Shown: positions 1 to 10,179, numbered from the stretch's first letter. The stretch is 64,000 nt of DNA from an uncultured Verrucomicrobia subdivision 3 bacterium (GCA_903875465.1 CAIQWB010000100.1:1-64000), one strand, 5' to 3'. Notes: a model not told the origin generated them from the letters alone. Translations and numbers: made by a program.

Positions 1-1410
1 ATGAAAAAAATCTTTCTTTCCATCGGCCTGATGCTCGGCGTTGCAACTGCATTTGCCACCACCCAAACCAAAACCACGCAAGATAAACCGTGGCGAGTAT
101 ATTTGTTGTCCGACGTGCAAAACAAAACTGGCACCACGCACTATAAAGACGAGGTTTATGAAAACGCCTGGGGAAACTTTGAGGCGGATGATGATGACGG
201 CACTTCCGAAAACCAGACGTGGGTGAACTACAACCATTTTTGGCTTGATGGCATCGGTGGAGTTGGCGGCGAATATAACAACTGGCAGAATGATTATTGG
301 GATTATCAGGGCAACCACTACGGCAGCGCGGGCGGCATGACCGGCAACATTACTTGGGACGAGATTGGTTACGGCGAGGAAATCGGCTTGAACAACGACG
401 GCACGACTATAACCGGCTTCACCAATTCCAGCACGGTTTGGGGCAGGATTGGCAACGAACATTGCAATGTCAGCGATCCGGTAAATCAGACTTGGGACAA
501 TGATTATTCGGCTTGGGACGATGACAATGACAGAGGCAGTCAGCATGACACCTACACGCGGACGGCAGACACGGTTTGGCACGTCCAAACCGGCGGCAAA
601 TCCATTCCGGGCCGGCAAAGCCTTTGGCAGTTCAGTGGTTCGGCCTCGGAGATACTTGATAAGCGAGCGGTGCCGCAGTTCTATGGCGCAAATATGCGGG
701 AAATCACCAACAAGACGCAGATTGCGCTTGGCAGTCTTGGCAACTTGAAAGCGGACGGCAACTTGTGGCTTACCTTGCCGGACGATGTGGAGAAGGACAT
801 AACGCCGACCGTGGCCGGAAAAGATTTTTTCACGTTTAGCGTTGGTGGTCAAAAATACCTATCCCATTATGAGGTATTCGTTCGCCAACCATATCCAAAT
901 TATCCGAACGATGTCACATGGTATGGCCCCTATGGACCACCACTTGGTTGGCCTGTGTATAACTTAGGCGCGACCGATGCGGGGCACGCATGGTGGAAAA
1001 TTAGCACGGAAGCTCCGATGGATATAGTTAATCAATATACCACGACCAACTGCTCCAGATGGATAAATGCGGAAGCTGGCTATGGACCCCGTGATGGGGA
1101 AGCCTCGATTGACTGGTGGAGTTTTTTTCTTCTCCAAGGCTTAAACAAACAAGGCCCCGGTAAGGTTTATGGAGGAAGCACCGGCGTTACAGTCCACAAA
1201 ACTTACGTGATAGGTTTTCAGGGCAAAGGTGCTATTGATGGAGTCAATCACGTTGAAAATTTGTCTAATATTCCTGGGACATGGGATACAGGTTATCATA
1301 ACTGTGTTCACGAAGTTGTCATCACAGGTAAGACAACTGGTGTTCAACTCCCACTTTCAGACACAACCCCTGAAGGGTTTGGCTTTAATCTACCGCCTGA
1401 TTCCAATTAG
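1..1410 (+). CDS. Secreted hypothetical protein (N-terminal signal peptide); C-terminal GHAWW and NCVHE motifs
   Basis: ORF with signal peptide MKKIFLSIGLMLGVATAFA; no family recognised with confidence; ATG coincides with window base 1 so an upstream extension cannot be excluded. Confidence 0.6.
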   Translation: MKKIFLSIGLMLGVATAFATTQTKTTQDKPWRVYLLSDVQNKTGTTHYKDEVYENAWGNFEADDDDGTSENQTWVNYNHFWLDGIGGVGGEYNNWQNDYWDYQGNHYGSAGGMTGNITWDEIGYGEEIGLNNDGTTITGFTNSSTVWGRIGNEHCNVSDPVNQTWDNDYSAWDDDNDRGSQHDTYTRTADTVWHVQTGGKSIPGRQSLWQFSGSASEILDKRAVPQFYGANMREITNKTQIALGSLGNLKADGNLWLTLPDDVEKDITPTVAGKDFFTFSVGGQKYLSHYEVFVRQPYPNYPNDVTWYGPYGPPLGWPVYNLGATDAGHAWWKISTEAPMDIVNQYTTTNCSRWINAEAGYGPRDGEASIDWWSFFLLQGLNKQGPGKVYGGSTGVTVHKTYVIGFQGKGAIDGVNHVENLSNIPGTWDTGYHNCVHEVVITGKTTGVQLPLSDTTPEGFGFNLPPDSN

Positions 1411-1416
1411 AAAATT

Positions 1417-2166
1417 ATGAAATTAATTATTTTCTGGATGGCCTTTTTGATGTCTTGTGTCACGCCTTTGTTTAGTCAGCCAGCGCACGCGGAACGACTG
1501 TTCGTCCCCTTTATGAACAAAGAGAGCCAAAGCAATGTGATAGTCTCTGTCTCCGATTTTGGATCGGGACAAACTTGTCCCGACCAATTTACAAACTCGT
1601 TATCAAACACGAATCTGTTTTCATTGGAAACGCAAGAGGAAGTCCGATCTGCATTTTCCAAATATAAATTAGTCACTCCAACCCGTGGCCCATCAGGAAC
1701 TATATTGGTTGATTCGTTTAAGACAAATTATCAGTTCAAAATCTACAATAAGGTCGTGAATAGCGAAGAGATAATTTCTATTTTTCAATACACTAATCGC
1801 GATGGGCGAGAGTTGATCAAATATGGCAGCGGGCTTTGGGCTGAATATAGAAACGCTTCAAATGATGGATATAACGTTTCTTTTAATCGCACTGGGGTCG
1901 GAACCCAACTTGGATTTGGAGAAGTCAAAAATAATAAGCCCAGTGGAGTATTTGTGAGGTTTGAAGATATGCACCCACAGGGAATAAGTTGGAGTCCTAA
2001 GGATGCAGATTTTATTGATAGCCGACTTTCCGAGTATCGGCAATACACCAACGGCTTTGTTTTAGGGAAATTTCTAATGTGGAACGTGAATAATGGGAAT
2101 CTTCTGATTAAGGCCGAATACACTGCTCCATACGATTGGAACAAAAATCTTCTTCAGCCGAAATGA
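1417..2166 (+). CDS. Secreted hypothetical protein, probably co-transcribed with the preceding ORF
   Basis: ORF 6 bp downstream of the previous stop; hydrophobic N-terminus followed by AHA cleavage-like site. Confidence 0.55.
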   Translation: MKLIIFWMAFLMSCVTPLFSQPAHAERLFVPFMNKESQSNVIVSVSDFGSGQTCPDQFTNSLSNTNLFSLETQEEVRSAFSKYKLVTPTRGPSGTILVDSFKTNYQFKIYNKVVNSEEIISIFQYTNRDGRELIKYGSGLWAEYRNASNDGYNVSFNRTGVGTQLGFGEVKNNKPSGVFVRFEDMHPQGISWSPKDADFIDSRLSEYRQYTNGFVLGKFLMWNVNNGNLLIKAEYTAPYDWNKNLLQPK

Positions 2167-2168
2167 CA

Positions 2169-2462
2169 TTATGGCTTGCTCTTGCGGTGTAATTGAAAAA
2201 GTCGAACCTTTGAAAGAATTAAGCTGATTAAGACGCTCAAACAACATATTGCGAATCCAAATAGTCCTAGCATCGTTACTATGAAGCAAAGAACGGCTGC
2301 TAAATCGTAATTGTTGATTTTGTTTGTGTTTAAGTGTGATTCGTGTTCAAAAAACTTGATCCCGACTAAGCCGAGACCGGCTAATATAGCCAAAAATATA
2401 ATTGGCTTCCGCAACTTTTTTGCGACTGTTTGTTTGGCTTTGTCCATTTTGTCCAATTTCAT
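2169..2462 (-). CDS. Small membrane protein with two predicted TM segments
   Basis: ORF 97 aa with hydrophobic stretches PIIFLAILAGLGLVGI and LAAVLCFIVTMLGLFGFAICCLSVLISLIL. Confidence 0.4.
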   Translation of the reverse strand: MKLDKMDKAKQTVAKKLRKPIIFLAILAGLGLVGIKFFEHESHLNTNKINNYDLAAVLCFIVTMLGLFGFAICCLSVLISLILSKVRLFQLHRKSKP

Positions 2463-2613
2463 TTTCGGGCATTAGCATGTCAAGAGTCTGATTCAAATTC
2501 TGCTTGCGACTTTCGAAATGATTCGTCATGCCGCCCACCGGAGCTTTAAGCTGTTCGCATCATGGCGACCAAAGAATCATGCACGTCCGGCGATCCGGTG
2601 GCGTTTCTCCGGC

Positions 2614-2640
2614 AAGTGTCAGTCCTCACTATTGACACTT
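2614..2640. repeat. Perfect 8-bp inverted repeat AAGTGTCA-N11-TGACACTT just upstream of the RAYT gene
   Basis: AAGTGTCA at 2614-2621 and TGACACTT at 2633-2640. Confidence 0.7.
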
Positions 2641-2666
2641 TTGGTGATTGCTGTCAAGGTTGGGCC

Positions 2667-3587
2667 ATGCCACGGGCGTTGCGAATAGAATATGCGGGGG
2701 CGATTTATCATGTGATGAATCGCGGGAACCAGCGGCAGGACATCTTTCGGGATGCGGCCGACCGGCAGCGGTTTTTAGCGGCCCTGGGAGAGGTGTGCGG
2801 CAAGACAGGGTGGCAGCTTCACGCCTACTGCTTGATGCGCAATCATTTTCACCTGGTGGTGGAAACGCCGTCGGCGAATCTCGTCAGCGGCATGAAATGG
2901 CTTCTGGGGGTTTACACCAAGCGCTTCAATATCCGCCACAAAACCTGCGGACACCTGTTTGCCGGCCGGTACCAGGCTTTGGTGGTGGATGGCAGCGGGA
3001 ACGGGTATTTGCGCACCGTCTGCGATTATGTCCACCTCAATCCCGTGCGGGCGAAGCTCCTCAAACGCGCCGCCCCGTTGGAGGCTTTCGTGTGGAGCAG
3101 TTACGGGGACTATCTCAAACCGGCCTCCCAGCGCCCCGGCTGGTTGCGCACGGACCGGTTGCTGGGCGAACAGGGCATTCCCAAGGACAGCCCGGCCGGT
3201 CGCCGGGCATTTGGGCGGCAAATGGAGGAGCGCCGCTGGCAGGAGACCGCTGCGGACTATGACCAGTTGCGGCGCGGCTGGTGCCTGGGCGATGCGGAAT
3301 TCCGCCGGGAGCTGCTGGCGCGCGCCCAACCCGCCGGCGCCAGCCACTACGGCGGCGCACGGCGGGAGCGGGACGAAGAAAAAGCGCGCCGCCTGGTGGC
3401 GGACCACTTGCAGCGCCTTGGCTGGAAAGCCGCCGAACTCGCGAAACGGCGCAAGGGCGACCCCGCCAAGGTCGCCTTGGCCCGGCAATTGCGCGCCCAA
3501 ACCACGATGACCTTGAAATGGATTGCCCAGGAACTGTCCATGGGCAGTTGGACCTATGTTTCCAATCTCCTTGGCCAGCCAGCGTAA
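2667..3587 (+). CDS. REP-associated tyrosine transposase-like (Y1_Tnp/IS200-type) protein with C-terminal extension
   Basis: MPRALRIEYAGAIYHVMNRGNQRQDIF..., HxH motif in RNHFHLVVE, GHLFAGRYQALVVD; start placed at internal ATG 2667 where family homology begins. Confidence 0.88.
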   Translation: MPRALRIEYAGAIYHVMNRGNQRQDIFRDAADRQRFLAALGEVCGKTGWQLHAYCLMRNHFHLVVETPSANLVSGMKWLLGVYTKRFNIRHKTCGHLFAGRYQALVVDGSGNGYLRTVCDYVHLNPVRAKLLKRAAPLEAFVWSSYGDYLKPASQRPGWLRTDRLLGEQGIPKDSPAGRRAFGRQMEERRWQETAADYDQLRRGWCLGDAEFRRELLARAQPAGASHYGGARRERDEEKARRLVADHLQRLGWKAAELAKRRKGDPAKVALARQLRAQTTMTLKWIAQELSMGSWTYVSNLLGQPA

Positions 3588-3702
3588 AGGGTGGCGAACC
3601 CGCCCGGGCAAAGTCCGGAATTAATTTGGCGGGGAACTTTGAGATGAAATGTGGCCTTTTACCACCTCGTCCGCCGCGCTGATTTGCTCCCGAGATTTGT
3701 TG

Positions 3703-3743
3703 TTATTTAATCCACTAATACGATCCATTAGCGGATTAAATAA
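3703..3743. repeat. 17-bp near-perfect inverted repeat with 7-nt loop
   Basis: TTATTTAATCCACTAAT (3703-3719) / ATTAGCGGATTAAATAA (3727-3743), one mismatch. Confidence 0.75.
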
Positions 3744-4240
3744 AAACGCGGCTGTCGCCGCTATGCGACCTGGTATCCCGTGCGCTTTTTTGGCCATAAC
3801 CGCCCCCCTGGGAGGCTGGTTTGCCCCTGAAACGCTGGCAGCCCTGCCGGCAAATCATTCCAAAGCGGCCCATTTTATGATCTTTGCTGCTATTTAATGA
3901 TTTTGCGCTTGGCCAGTTGCAAAACCAAGTCGACCACGTTCCGATTCGGTCCGGCCAAAGCTGGGCAGGCGACCCCCAAACGGCCAAACGGCCCGGCTAG
4001 CGCAATCCCTCCCAGCCGAACAAAGCCAGCGGTTTACCCAGGCGATGATAGCGTGCCAATGCCGAGGTCAGTAGGCTCACGCTGTCGCAGCGGGTGGCAA
4101 CGTTTGGCCGGCTTTTGGCCGAATGTCCATGCCAAGGCCATTCGATTTTATCCACTTGGCATCGGCTTTGGGGGGAGGATTGGAGGTTGCGGCCAATTTG
4201 GCCCTGCAATTAGCTTGCCAAACCTTCCATCTCCTTTAAA

Positions 4241-4609
4241 TTGGGCGACCACTTTTTAATTATGGACATGAATTGTTTGGCAGAGATTTTGGCGATGGCC
4301 CCGGCTCCCGCCGCCAATGGCGGGGCGGCCGCCCCGCCCGCGTACATGCAGTTGCTCCCGATGGTTCTCATCGTGGTCGTTTTCTATTTTATCCTGATCC
4401 GTCCCCAGCAGAAAAAGGCCAAACAACAGGCGGAATTGCTCAAAGGTCTTAAATCCGGTGACAAAGTGGGCACGGCCAGTGGCATTATTGGCGTGGTTAT
4501 TTCCGTCAAGGACAGCACGGTGACCCTGCGTTCTGGCGATTCCAAACTGGAAATCTCCAAGATTTCCGTAACCGACATCATTTCCACGGATAGTTCCTCC
4601 GCTTCCTAA
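4241..4609 (+). CDS. yajC: Preprotein translocase subunit YajC
   Basis: LLPMVLIVVVFYFILIRPQQKKAKQQAELLKGLKSGDKVGTASGIIGVV; adjacent to secDF; start may be ATG 4262. Confidence 0.9.
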   Translation: MGDHFLIMDMNCLAEILAMAPAPAANGGAAAPPAYMQLLPMVLIVVVFYFILIRPQQKKAKQQAELLKGLKSGDKVGTASGIIGVVISVKDSTVTLRSGDSKLEISKISVTDIISTDSSSAS

Positions 4610-4618
4610 GTTTTAGCC

Positions 4619-7144
4619 ATGAACAAAAATAATAATCTGGGCCGTTTCCTCCTCGTCCTTGCCATCGTTTTCTGGGCACTGATCCAAATTTACCCGCCGA
4701 CCAGCCGGGATTTGGTGCAGCAATTCATCGACCGGGTTGATCCCGCCGCACACGATGCCACGTTTGACGCCATCGTCGCCCGGGCCAAGTCCCTCCAAAC
4801 TGCCCGGCCCGACCGCGCGTTTGCGAACCTCTCGGAAGCCATTGGTACCAACGACATTGGTAAATACTTTCCCTTCGTTCAATCCAAGGGGCAGCTTTAT
4901 CCCACCACCTTCATCTTGAACCAATTGCAGCGCGACGCTTCCGGCAAAATCAAACTGGGCTTGGATTTGCAGGGTGGCACATCCTTTCTCGTGGAAATGG
5001 ACACCAACAAATTGTCCAACCCCAATGAGGCCGGCAGCGCGATTTCCCAAGCCGTCGAAGTGCTGCGCAAACGTGTGGACGCTTTCGGCGTGGCTGAGCC
5101 CGTCATTCAACCGGCTGGCGGCAACCAGATTTTGATTCAATTGCCGGGCTTGTCCCAGGCCGTTAAAGAAAGTGCCAAACAACAAATTCAAAAAGCGGCT
5201 TACCTGGAATTCCGCTTGGTCAAGGAAGACAGCGATGAAATTTTGCGCAACGGCGAACCCGTGCCGCCCGGCTATGAAAAACTGCGTCGCGTGGACGTGG
5301 CCCAGCCGGGTGCCGAACCCCGCATTACCGAGGTAATTGTCAGCAAACGCCCGGAAAACAAACTGGCGGGTGACATTGTCAAAAGCTCAATGGTCGTTCG
5401 CGGCAACCTGGGCCAGCCGGAAATCGCTTTCACTCTGAATGACGATGCGGCCAAACGTTTTGCCACCACCACCCGGGAAAATGTCAACCGCCGCCTGGCC
5501 ATCATTCTGGACAGTGAATTGTACTCCGCGCCCAACATCAACTCCCCCATTGAGACCGGAAGCGGTAGCATCTCCGGTTCTTTCACCATTCAAGAAGCCC
5601 AGGAACTGGCCAACGTGCTGCAAAACCCGTTGCGGGCTCCGCTCAAAATCCGCTCCTCTGAAGATGTGGATCCCACGATGGGCAAGGACGCCATTCGCAG
5701 CGGTATTTCCGCCGCGATTTATGCGGTGATTTTTGTATCCGTGTTCATGCTCGTCTATTATTGGGTGGCTGGTGTTTCGGCCAACATCGCCCTGGTGACG
5801 AACATTATCATCCTGATGGGCGTCATGTGTTCCGTGGGCACCACGCTGACCTTGCCGGGTATTGCCGGTATTGTGCTCACCATCGGTATGGCGGTCGATG
5901 CCAACGTCCTGATTTATGAACGCTTGCGTGAGGAATTGGCCAAGGGCAAATCGTTGCGCGGAGCCATCGATGCCGGTTATGCCCGGGCTTTTGGCACCAT
6001 CTTTGATTCGCACGTTACCACCTTGATCTCCTCTGTGATTCTCATTTTTATGGGAACGGGCGAAATTAAAGGCTTCGGCGTGACCCTTACGATTGGTGTG
6101 GCCGCCAGCTTATTTACCGCTTTGGTGGTGACCCGCTTGATCTTTAACTTCATGCTGGACCGCAATATTTTGACATCCCTCCCGATGATGCATTTGATCA
6201 AGAGTTCCAAGATTGATTTCATGGCCATCGCCAAGCCGGTTTTCATTCTTTCTTGGACTTTTGGCATCGTGGCCATCCTTTACGGTGGTATTTTCCGTGG
6301 GGAAAAACTGTTCGGGGTCGACTTTTTGGGTGGTGACAGCACAACGTTTAGTTACACCCAAAAATTGGACGTTGAGCAAATCCGTGGAGCGGTCACCGCT
6401 GCCGGTGAGAAAGATTGCCAAATCCAGTACCAAAAGGACTTGGGTGCCAGCACGGAAAACTTGCGCGTTACCTCCTCGACGGGTTCTTCCGCGCGGGTGG
6501 TACAGGCCCTGACCAGCGCCTTTCCCAAGGCTCAATTCAAAGCCATTGGCCAGCTGGAAGTGGGGGCCACTGTCGGCAAGGAAATTCAGCGTTCGGCGCT
6601 CATTGCCTGTTTGCTGTCCCTGTTCGGTATTTTGCTCTATGTTTCGCTTCGTTATGAATTCTCCTTCGCTGTGGCGGCGGTGATTGCTGTTATCCACGAC
6701 GTGCTGCTGGCGATTGGTTGTTATTGTGTAGCCAATGCCATCTCCGGCCGGGAATTCAATGCCACCGTCGTGGCGGCCGTTTTGACCATCATCGGTTTCT
6801 CGATCAATGACAAAATCGTGATCTTCGACCGGATTCGCGAGGATTTGAAGCTGGGCGAACGCGGCACCTTCAAGGAAATTATTAACAAAGCCCTGAACCA
6901 GACCCTGAGCCGTACGATTATTACCAGCGGCACGGTGTTTCTGGCCACCCTCTCCCTTTACATTTTCGGCGGCGGGGTAATCAATGACTTCGCATTCACC
7001 TTTCTGGTGGGGATTGTCACCGGCACTTATTCCTCCATTTACATCGCCAGCGCGATAGTCTTGTGGTGGCACAAGGGCCAGCGTCCCGACCTTGGGGCTT
7101 CGCAGGTGGGGGTTCAGGCCAATCCTGGCCGCCCGGTCGTGTAA
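4619..7144 (+). CDS. secDF: Fused protein translocase subunit SecDF
   Basis: LGLDLQGGTSFLVEMD (SecD), GFSINDKIVIFDRIREDL (SecF), multiple TM segments. Confidence 0.95.
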   Translation: MNKNNNLGRFLLVLAIVFWALIQIYPPTSRDLVQQFIDRVDPAAHDATFDAIVARAKSLQTARPDRAFANLSEAIGTNDIGKYFPFVQSKGQLYPTTFILNQLQRDASGKIKLGLDLQGGTSFLVEMDTNKLSNPNEAGSAISQAVEVLRKRVDAFGVAEPVIQPAGGNQILIQLPGLSQAVKESAKQQIQKAAYLEFRLVKEDSDEILRNGEPVPPGYEKLRRVDVAQPGAEPRITEVIVSKRPENKLAGDIVKSSMVVRGNLGQPEIAFTLNDDAAKRFATTTRENVNRRLAIILDSELYSAPNINSPIETGSGSISGSFTIQEAQELANVLQNPLRAPLKIRSSEDVDPTMGKDAIRSGISAAIYAVIFVSVFMLVYYWVAGVSANIALVTNIIILMGVMCSVGTTLTLPGIAGIVLTIGMAVDANVLIYERLREELAKGKSLRGAIDAGYARAFGTIFDSHVTTLISSVILIFMGTGEIKGFGVTLTIGVAASLFTALVVTRLIFNFMLDRNILTSLPMMHLIKSSKIDFMAIAKPVFILSWTFGIVAILYGGIFRGEKLFGVDFLGGDSTTFSYTQKLDVEQIRGAVTAAGEKDCQIQYQKDLGASTENLRVTSSTGSSARVVQALTSAFPKAQFKAIGQLEVGATVGKEIQRSALIACLLSLFGILLYVSLRYEFSFAVAAVIAVIHDVLLAIGCYCVANAISGREFNATVVAAVLTIIGFSINDKIVIFDRIREDLKLGERGTFKEIINKALNQTLSRTIITSGTVFLATLSLYIFGGGVINDFAFTFLVGIVTGTYSSIYIASAIVLWWHKGQRPDLGASQVGVQANPGRPVV

Positions 7145-7153
7145 CTTGGCCAA

Positions 7154-8110
7154 ATGATTGAAATCACCCCATGGCATTGGGCCGGTTTCGTCGTCTGCGT
7201 CCTATTTTTTATTGCGCTGGATCTCGGGGCTTTTAGTCGTCAACCCGGTCCTCGCAGTTTTGTTCAAGCCCTGGCGTGGAGCACCTTATGGTTGTTGCTG
7301 GCTTTCCTTTTCGCCTTGGCCCTGAACCACTGGCGAGGACGGGGGGAGGCCACCCAGTTCGTCACCGGCTATTTGATTGAGTTGTCGCTGTCGATGGACA
7401 ACATATTGGTCATTGCCCTGATTTTTGCCGCATTCAAAGTACCCCTGGCCTTGCAATCACCGGCGCTCATTTGGGGTATCTTCGGTGCCCTGACCATGCG
7501 CGGTATAATGATCGGAGTGGGTGCCGAGTTAATCGAACATTTTAGCTGGGTACTATATATATTTGGGATATTTCTCGTTTTTACCGGGGTTAAGATGGCT
7601 TTCTCCCGGGCAGCGGAGGTCAAACCGGAAAAGCATTTCCTCGTCCGTTGGGTGCGCAAATTTTATCCGGTTTCCGACCATTTTGAAGGCACCCGTTTTC
7701 TGACGTGGGTAAATCAGCAGCGGGCATTGACCCCCCTGGCGCTGGTGGTGTTGCTGGTGGAAAGCAGTGATCTGATCTTTGCCTTGGATTCGGTGCCCGC
7801 TGTTTTCTCTGTTACCAGGGATGCCTTTATCGTCTTTACCTCCAATGTTTTCGCCATTCTGGGTCTGCGCTCCTTGTATTTCATGCTGGCCGGGGCGCTG
7901 GACTATTTTCGTTATCTCAAATTCGGCTTGTCGCTGGTGCTGATTTTCGTGGGCGTTAAAATGCTGTTGGAACCGCACGGGCGGGAAGCACAATGGTTTC
8001 AGTGCTCGATTTCCAACGCAACTTCACTGCTGGTCATTGCCACGATTTTAGGGCTGGCCATGACCTGCTCGGTGGTCAGCACCCGGCGGGAAAGAATGCG
8101 GGCCCGATGA
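7154..8110 (+). CDS. TerC family integral membrane protein
   Basis: LIELSLSMDNILVIALIFAAFKVP and LVESSDLIFALDSVPAVFSVTRDAFIVFTSNVFAILGLRSLYF. Confidence 0.92.
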   Translation: MIEITPWHWAGFVVCVLFFIALDLGAFSRQPGPRSFVQALAWSTLWLLLAFLFALALNHWRGRGEATQFVTGYLIELSLSMDNILVIALIFAAFKVPLALQSPALIWGIFGALTMRGIMIGVGAELIEHFSWVLYIFGIFLVFTGVKMAFSRAAEVKPEKHFLVRWVRKFYPVSDHFEGTRFLTWVNQQRALTPLALVVLLVESSDLIFALDSVPAVFSVTRDAFIVFTSNVFAILGLRSLYFMLAGALDYFRYLKFGLSLVLIFVGVKMLLEPHGREAQWFQCSISNATSLLVIATILGLAMTCSVVSTRRERMRAR

Positions 8111-9843
8111 AATTTCGCTGGTCAATCGCCCCGGCACAGCCATTGCTGGCCAGCCAAATGGCGTTGGCGCACCATATCAGTCCCCTGCTGGCGCAGTGCC
8201 TCCTCAACCGGGGGTTGAGCGGGGAGGAGACCGTGGATAATTTTCTAAGCCCCAAGTTGAAGCATTTGGCCGACCCGTTTCTCCTGCCCAACATGGCTGC
8301 CGCAGTGGAACGTCTGCTGACCGCCCGGGAGGCCAGTGATGCGGTGGTTGTATTTGGTGATTACGACGTGGATGGCGTGACGTCCACGGCCTTGCTGGTG
8401 GAAGTATTGCGCGCACTTGGATGGATGGTGGAAGCCTATTTGCCGCATCGATTGGAAGAAGGTTATGGGCTTAGCCGGGATGGGGCGGAGAATTGCCTGG
8501 CCAAATATCCCGCCAAATTGCTGCTAGCGGTGGATTGCGGTTCGACTGCCACGGAAACCATTGCCTGGCTGCGCACCCGTAATGTGGACGTGATTGTGCT
8601 GGATCATCATCAAGTTTCCTCGCCCGCGCCCGCAGCCGTGGCCTTGGTGAATCCCCAACTGGCCGGCGAAACAGAGGTTTCCTTTCGCGACCTTTGTTCC
8701 GTTGGGCTGGCCTTTAAACTGGCGCATGCACTGCTCAAGCGGGGAAGGGATTTGGGACTGCCGGGCATGGCCGATTTTGATCTGCGTCCGTTGCTGGATT
8801 TAGTGGCGCTGGGAACCATTGCCGATGTGGTTTCCCTTACCGGGGAAAACCGGATTCTGGTCACCGCCGGATTGGAACGGCTAAGCACCACGACCCGTGC
8901 CGGGTTAGTGGCACTGAAGCGGGTCGCCCAATCACCTGACAAACTCAATACCATGGACGTGGGCTACCAATTAGCCCCCCGGCTCAACGCTTCGGGCCGG
9001 TTGGAAAACGCGTTGGAATCATTGCAATTGGTACTGGCACGCACGCTTGCCGAGGCAGATCCACTGGCGCGCAATTTGGATTACCATAATCAGGAGCGCC
9101 AAAAGATCGAACGTAGCATTACCACCCGCGTCATTGGCGCGGTGAAGGCGCGATTTAATCCGGATACTGATTATGTAATTGTTGAGGGACAGTTGCTCTG
9201 GCACATCGGAGTGGTGGGCATTGTGGCTTCGCGGGTACTTCAGCAATTTTACCGCCCCACTTTTATTCTGGGGGGGGAGGGCAATTATTGGCGCGGATCG
9301 GGCCGCAGCATTGCTGGTTTCGACCTGGCCGCCGCCTTGCGCGAATGTGATGATTTGTTGGTGCGGCACGGGGGGCATGCAATGGCTGCGGGGGTGACCA
9401 TCCAGCCGCAGAATGTGGAGACATTCCGGAAGCGGCTCAATGACATTGCCCGGCGAACCTTGAAACCAGCGGATTTACGGCCCCAACTGGTACTGGATGC
9501 GGAAGTTGCCTTACGGGATTTGACGCTGGATTTATTGGCCGATTTGGACCGGATCCGGCCGACTGGGCAGGGGAATCCGCCTTTGCAATTCTGGTCCCGG
9601 CAACTGGTTAATTCACGGCCTGGTCAACGCATGGGCGCAGAAAAGCAACATGTTAAGTTATGGGTGACGGATGGCCGGGTCAGCCTGGAGGCAGTGTGGT
9701 GGGGAGGCGGTGATAAAGCCCAGCCGGAGGGCAAGTTTGACCTCGCCTTCGCTCCGCAGGTCAATGAATTTGGCGGCCGCCGCACCGTGCAATTAAAAGT
9801 CCTCGACTGGCGCCCATCCACCGGACCGGATGGGTTACAATAA
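8107..9843 (+). CDS. recJ: Single-stranded-DNA-specific exonuclease RecJ
   Basis: VVFGDYDVDGVTSTALL, VLDHHQ, GRSIAGFDLAAALRECDDLLVRHGGHAMAAG; start at ATG 8107 overlapping the TerC stop (ATGA). Confidence 0.93.
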   Translation: MKFRWSIAPAQPLLASQMALAHHISPLLAQCLLNRGLSGEETVDNFLSPKLKHLADPFLLPNMAAAVERLLTAREASDAVVVFGDYDVDGVTSTALLVEVLRALGWMVEAYLPHRLEEGYGLSRDGAENCLAKYPAKLLLAVDCGSTATETIAWLRTRNVDVIVLDHHQVSSPAPAAVALVNPQLAGETEVSFRDLCSVGLAFKLAHALLKRGRDLGLPGMADFDLRPLLDLVALGTIADVVSLTGENRILVTAGLERLSTTTRAGLVALKRVAQSPDKLNTMDVGYQLAPRLNASGRLENALESLQLVLARTLAEADPLARNLDYHNQERQKIERSITTRVIGAVKARFNPDTDYVIVEGQLLWHIGVVGIVASRVLQQFYRPTFILGGEGNYWRGSGRSIAGFDLAAALRECDDLLVRHGGHAMAAGVTIQPQNVETFRKRLNDIARRTLKPADLRPQLVLDAEVALRDLTLDLLADLDRIRPTGQGNPPLQFWSRQLVNSRPGQRMGAEKQHVKLWVTDGRVSLEAVWWGGGDKAQPEGKFDLAFAPQVNEFGGRRTVQLKVLDWRPSTGPDGLQ

Positions 9844-10179
9844 CTTGGCGAGGCGGCTGTATTGCTGCTTGTACTCGTCCAGCATATGGTCGTAATGACG
9901 GATGCGGCGCAGGGCACGCACGATCAAATAAACGGCGAGGATCACCAACCCCAGGTTGATCAACAGCACGATAATGATCAACCCCATGACCTCACTGACA
10001 TGGTAATTTTTGGAAGTGGCAATGAGGACACTCAGCACCGAGAGGGGAAAGGCAAAGATGGCAATGCCGAGCCGCAACGCGGAGAGGGAGGTGCGTTTCT
10101 CTGCCAGCAGCAATTGCACTTCGGCCAGAATTTCGGAATCTAAATCCTTGTCCGTAACCGCCGGGGATTCGTCACTCAT
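9835..10179 (-). CDS. Small membrane protein (2 TM; DUF202-like N-terminal motif)
   Basis: LLAEKRTSLSALRLGIAIFAFPLSVLSV followed by a second TM; overlaps hisH stop by 4 bp. Confidence 0.6.
   Translation of the reverse strand: MSDESPAVTDKDLDSEILAEVQLLLAEKRTSLSALRLGIAIFAFPLSVLSVLIATSKNYHVSEVMGLIIIVLLINLGLVILAVYLIVRALRRIRHYDHMLDEYKQQYSRLAKLL

Noticed and set aside
2775-3611. 278-aa antisense ORF over the transposase gene
   Set aside because: Shadow ORF of a GC-rich gene; low-complexity composition and no recognisable domain.
6110-7177. 355-aa antisense ORF over secDF
   Set aside because: Antisense to a clearly conserved gene; composition typical of a shadow frame.
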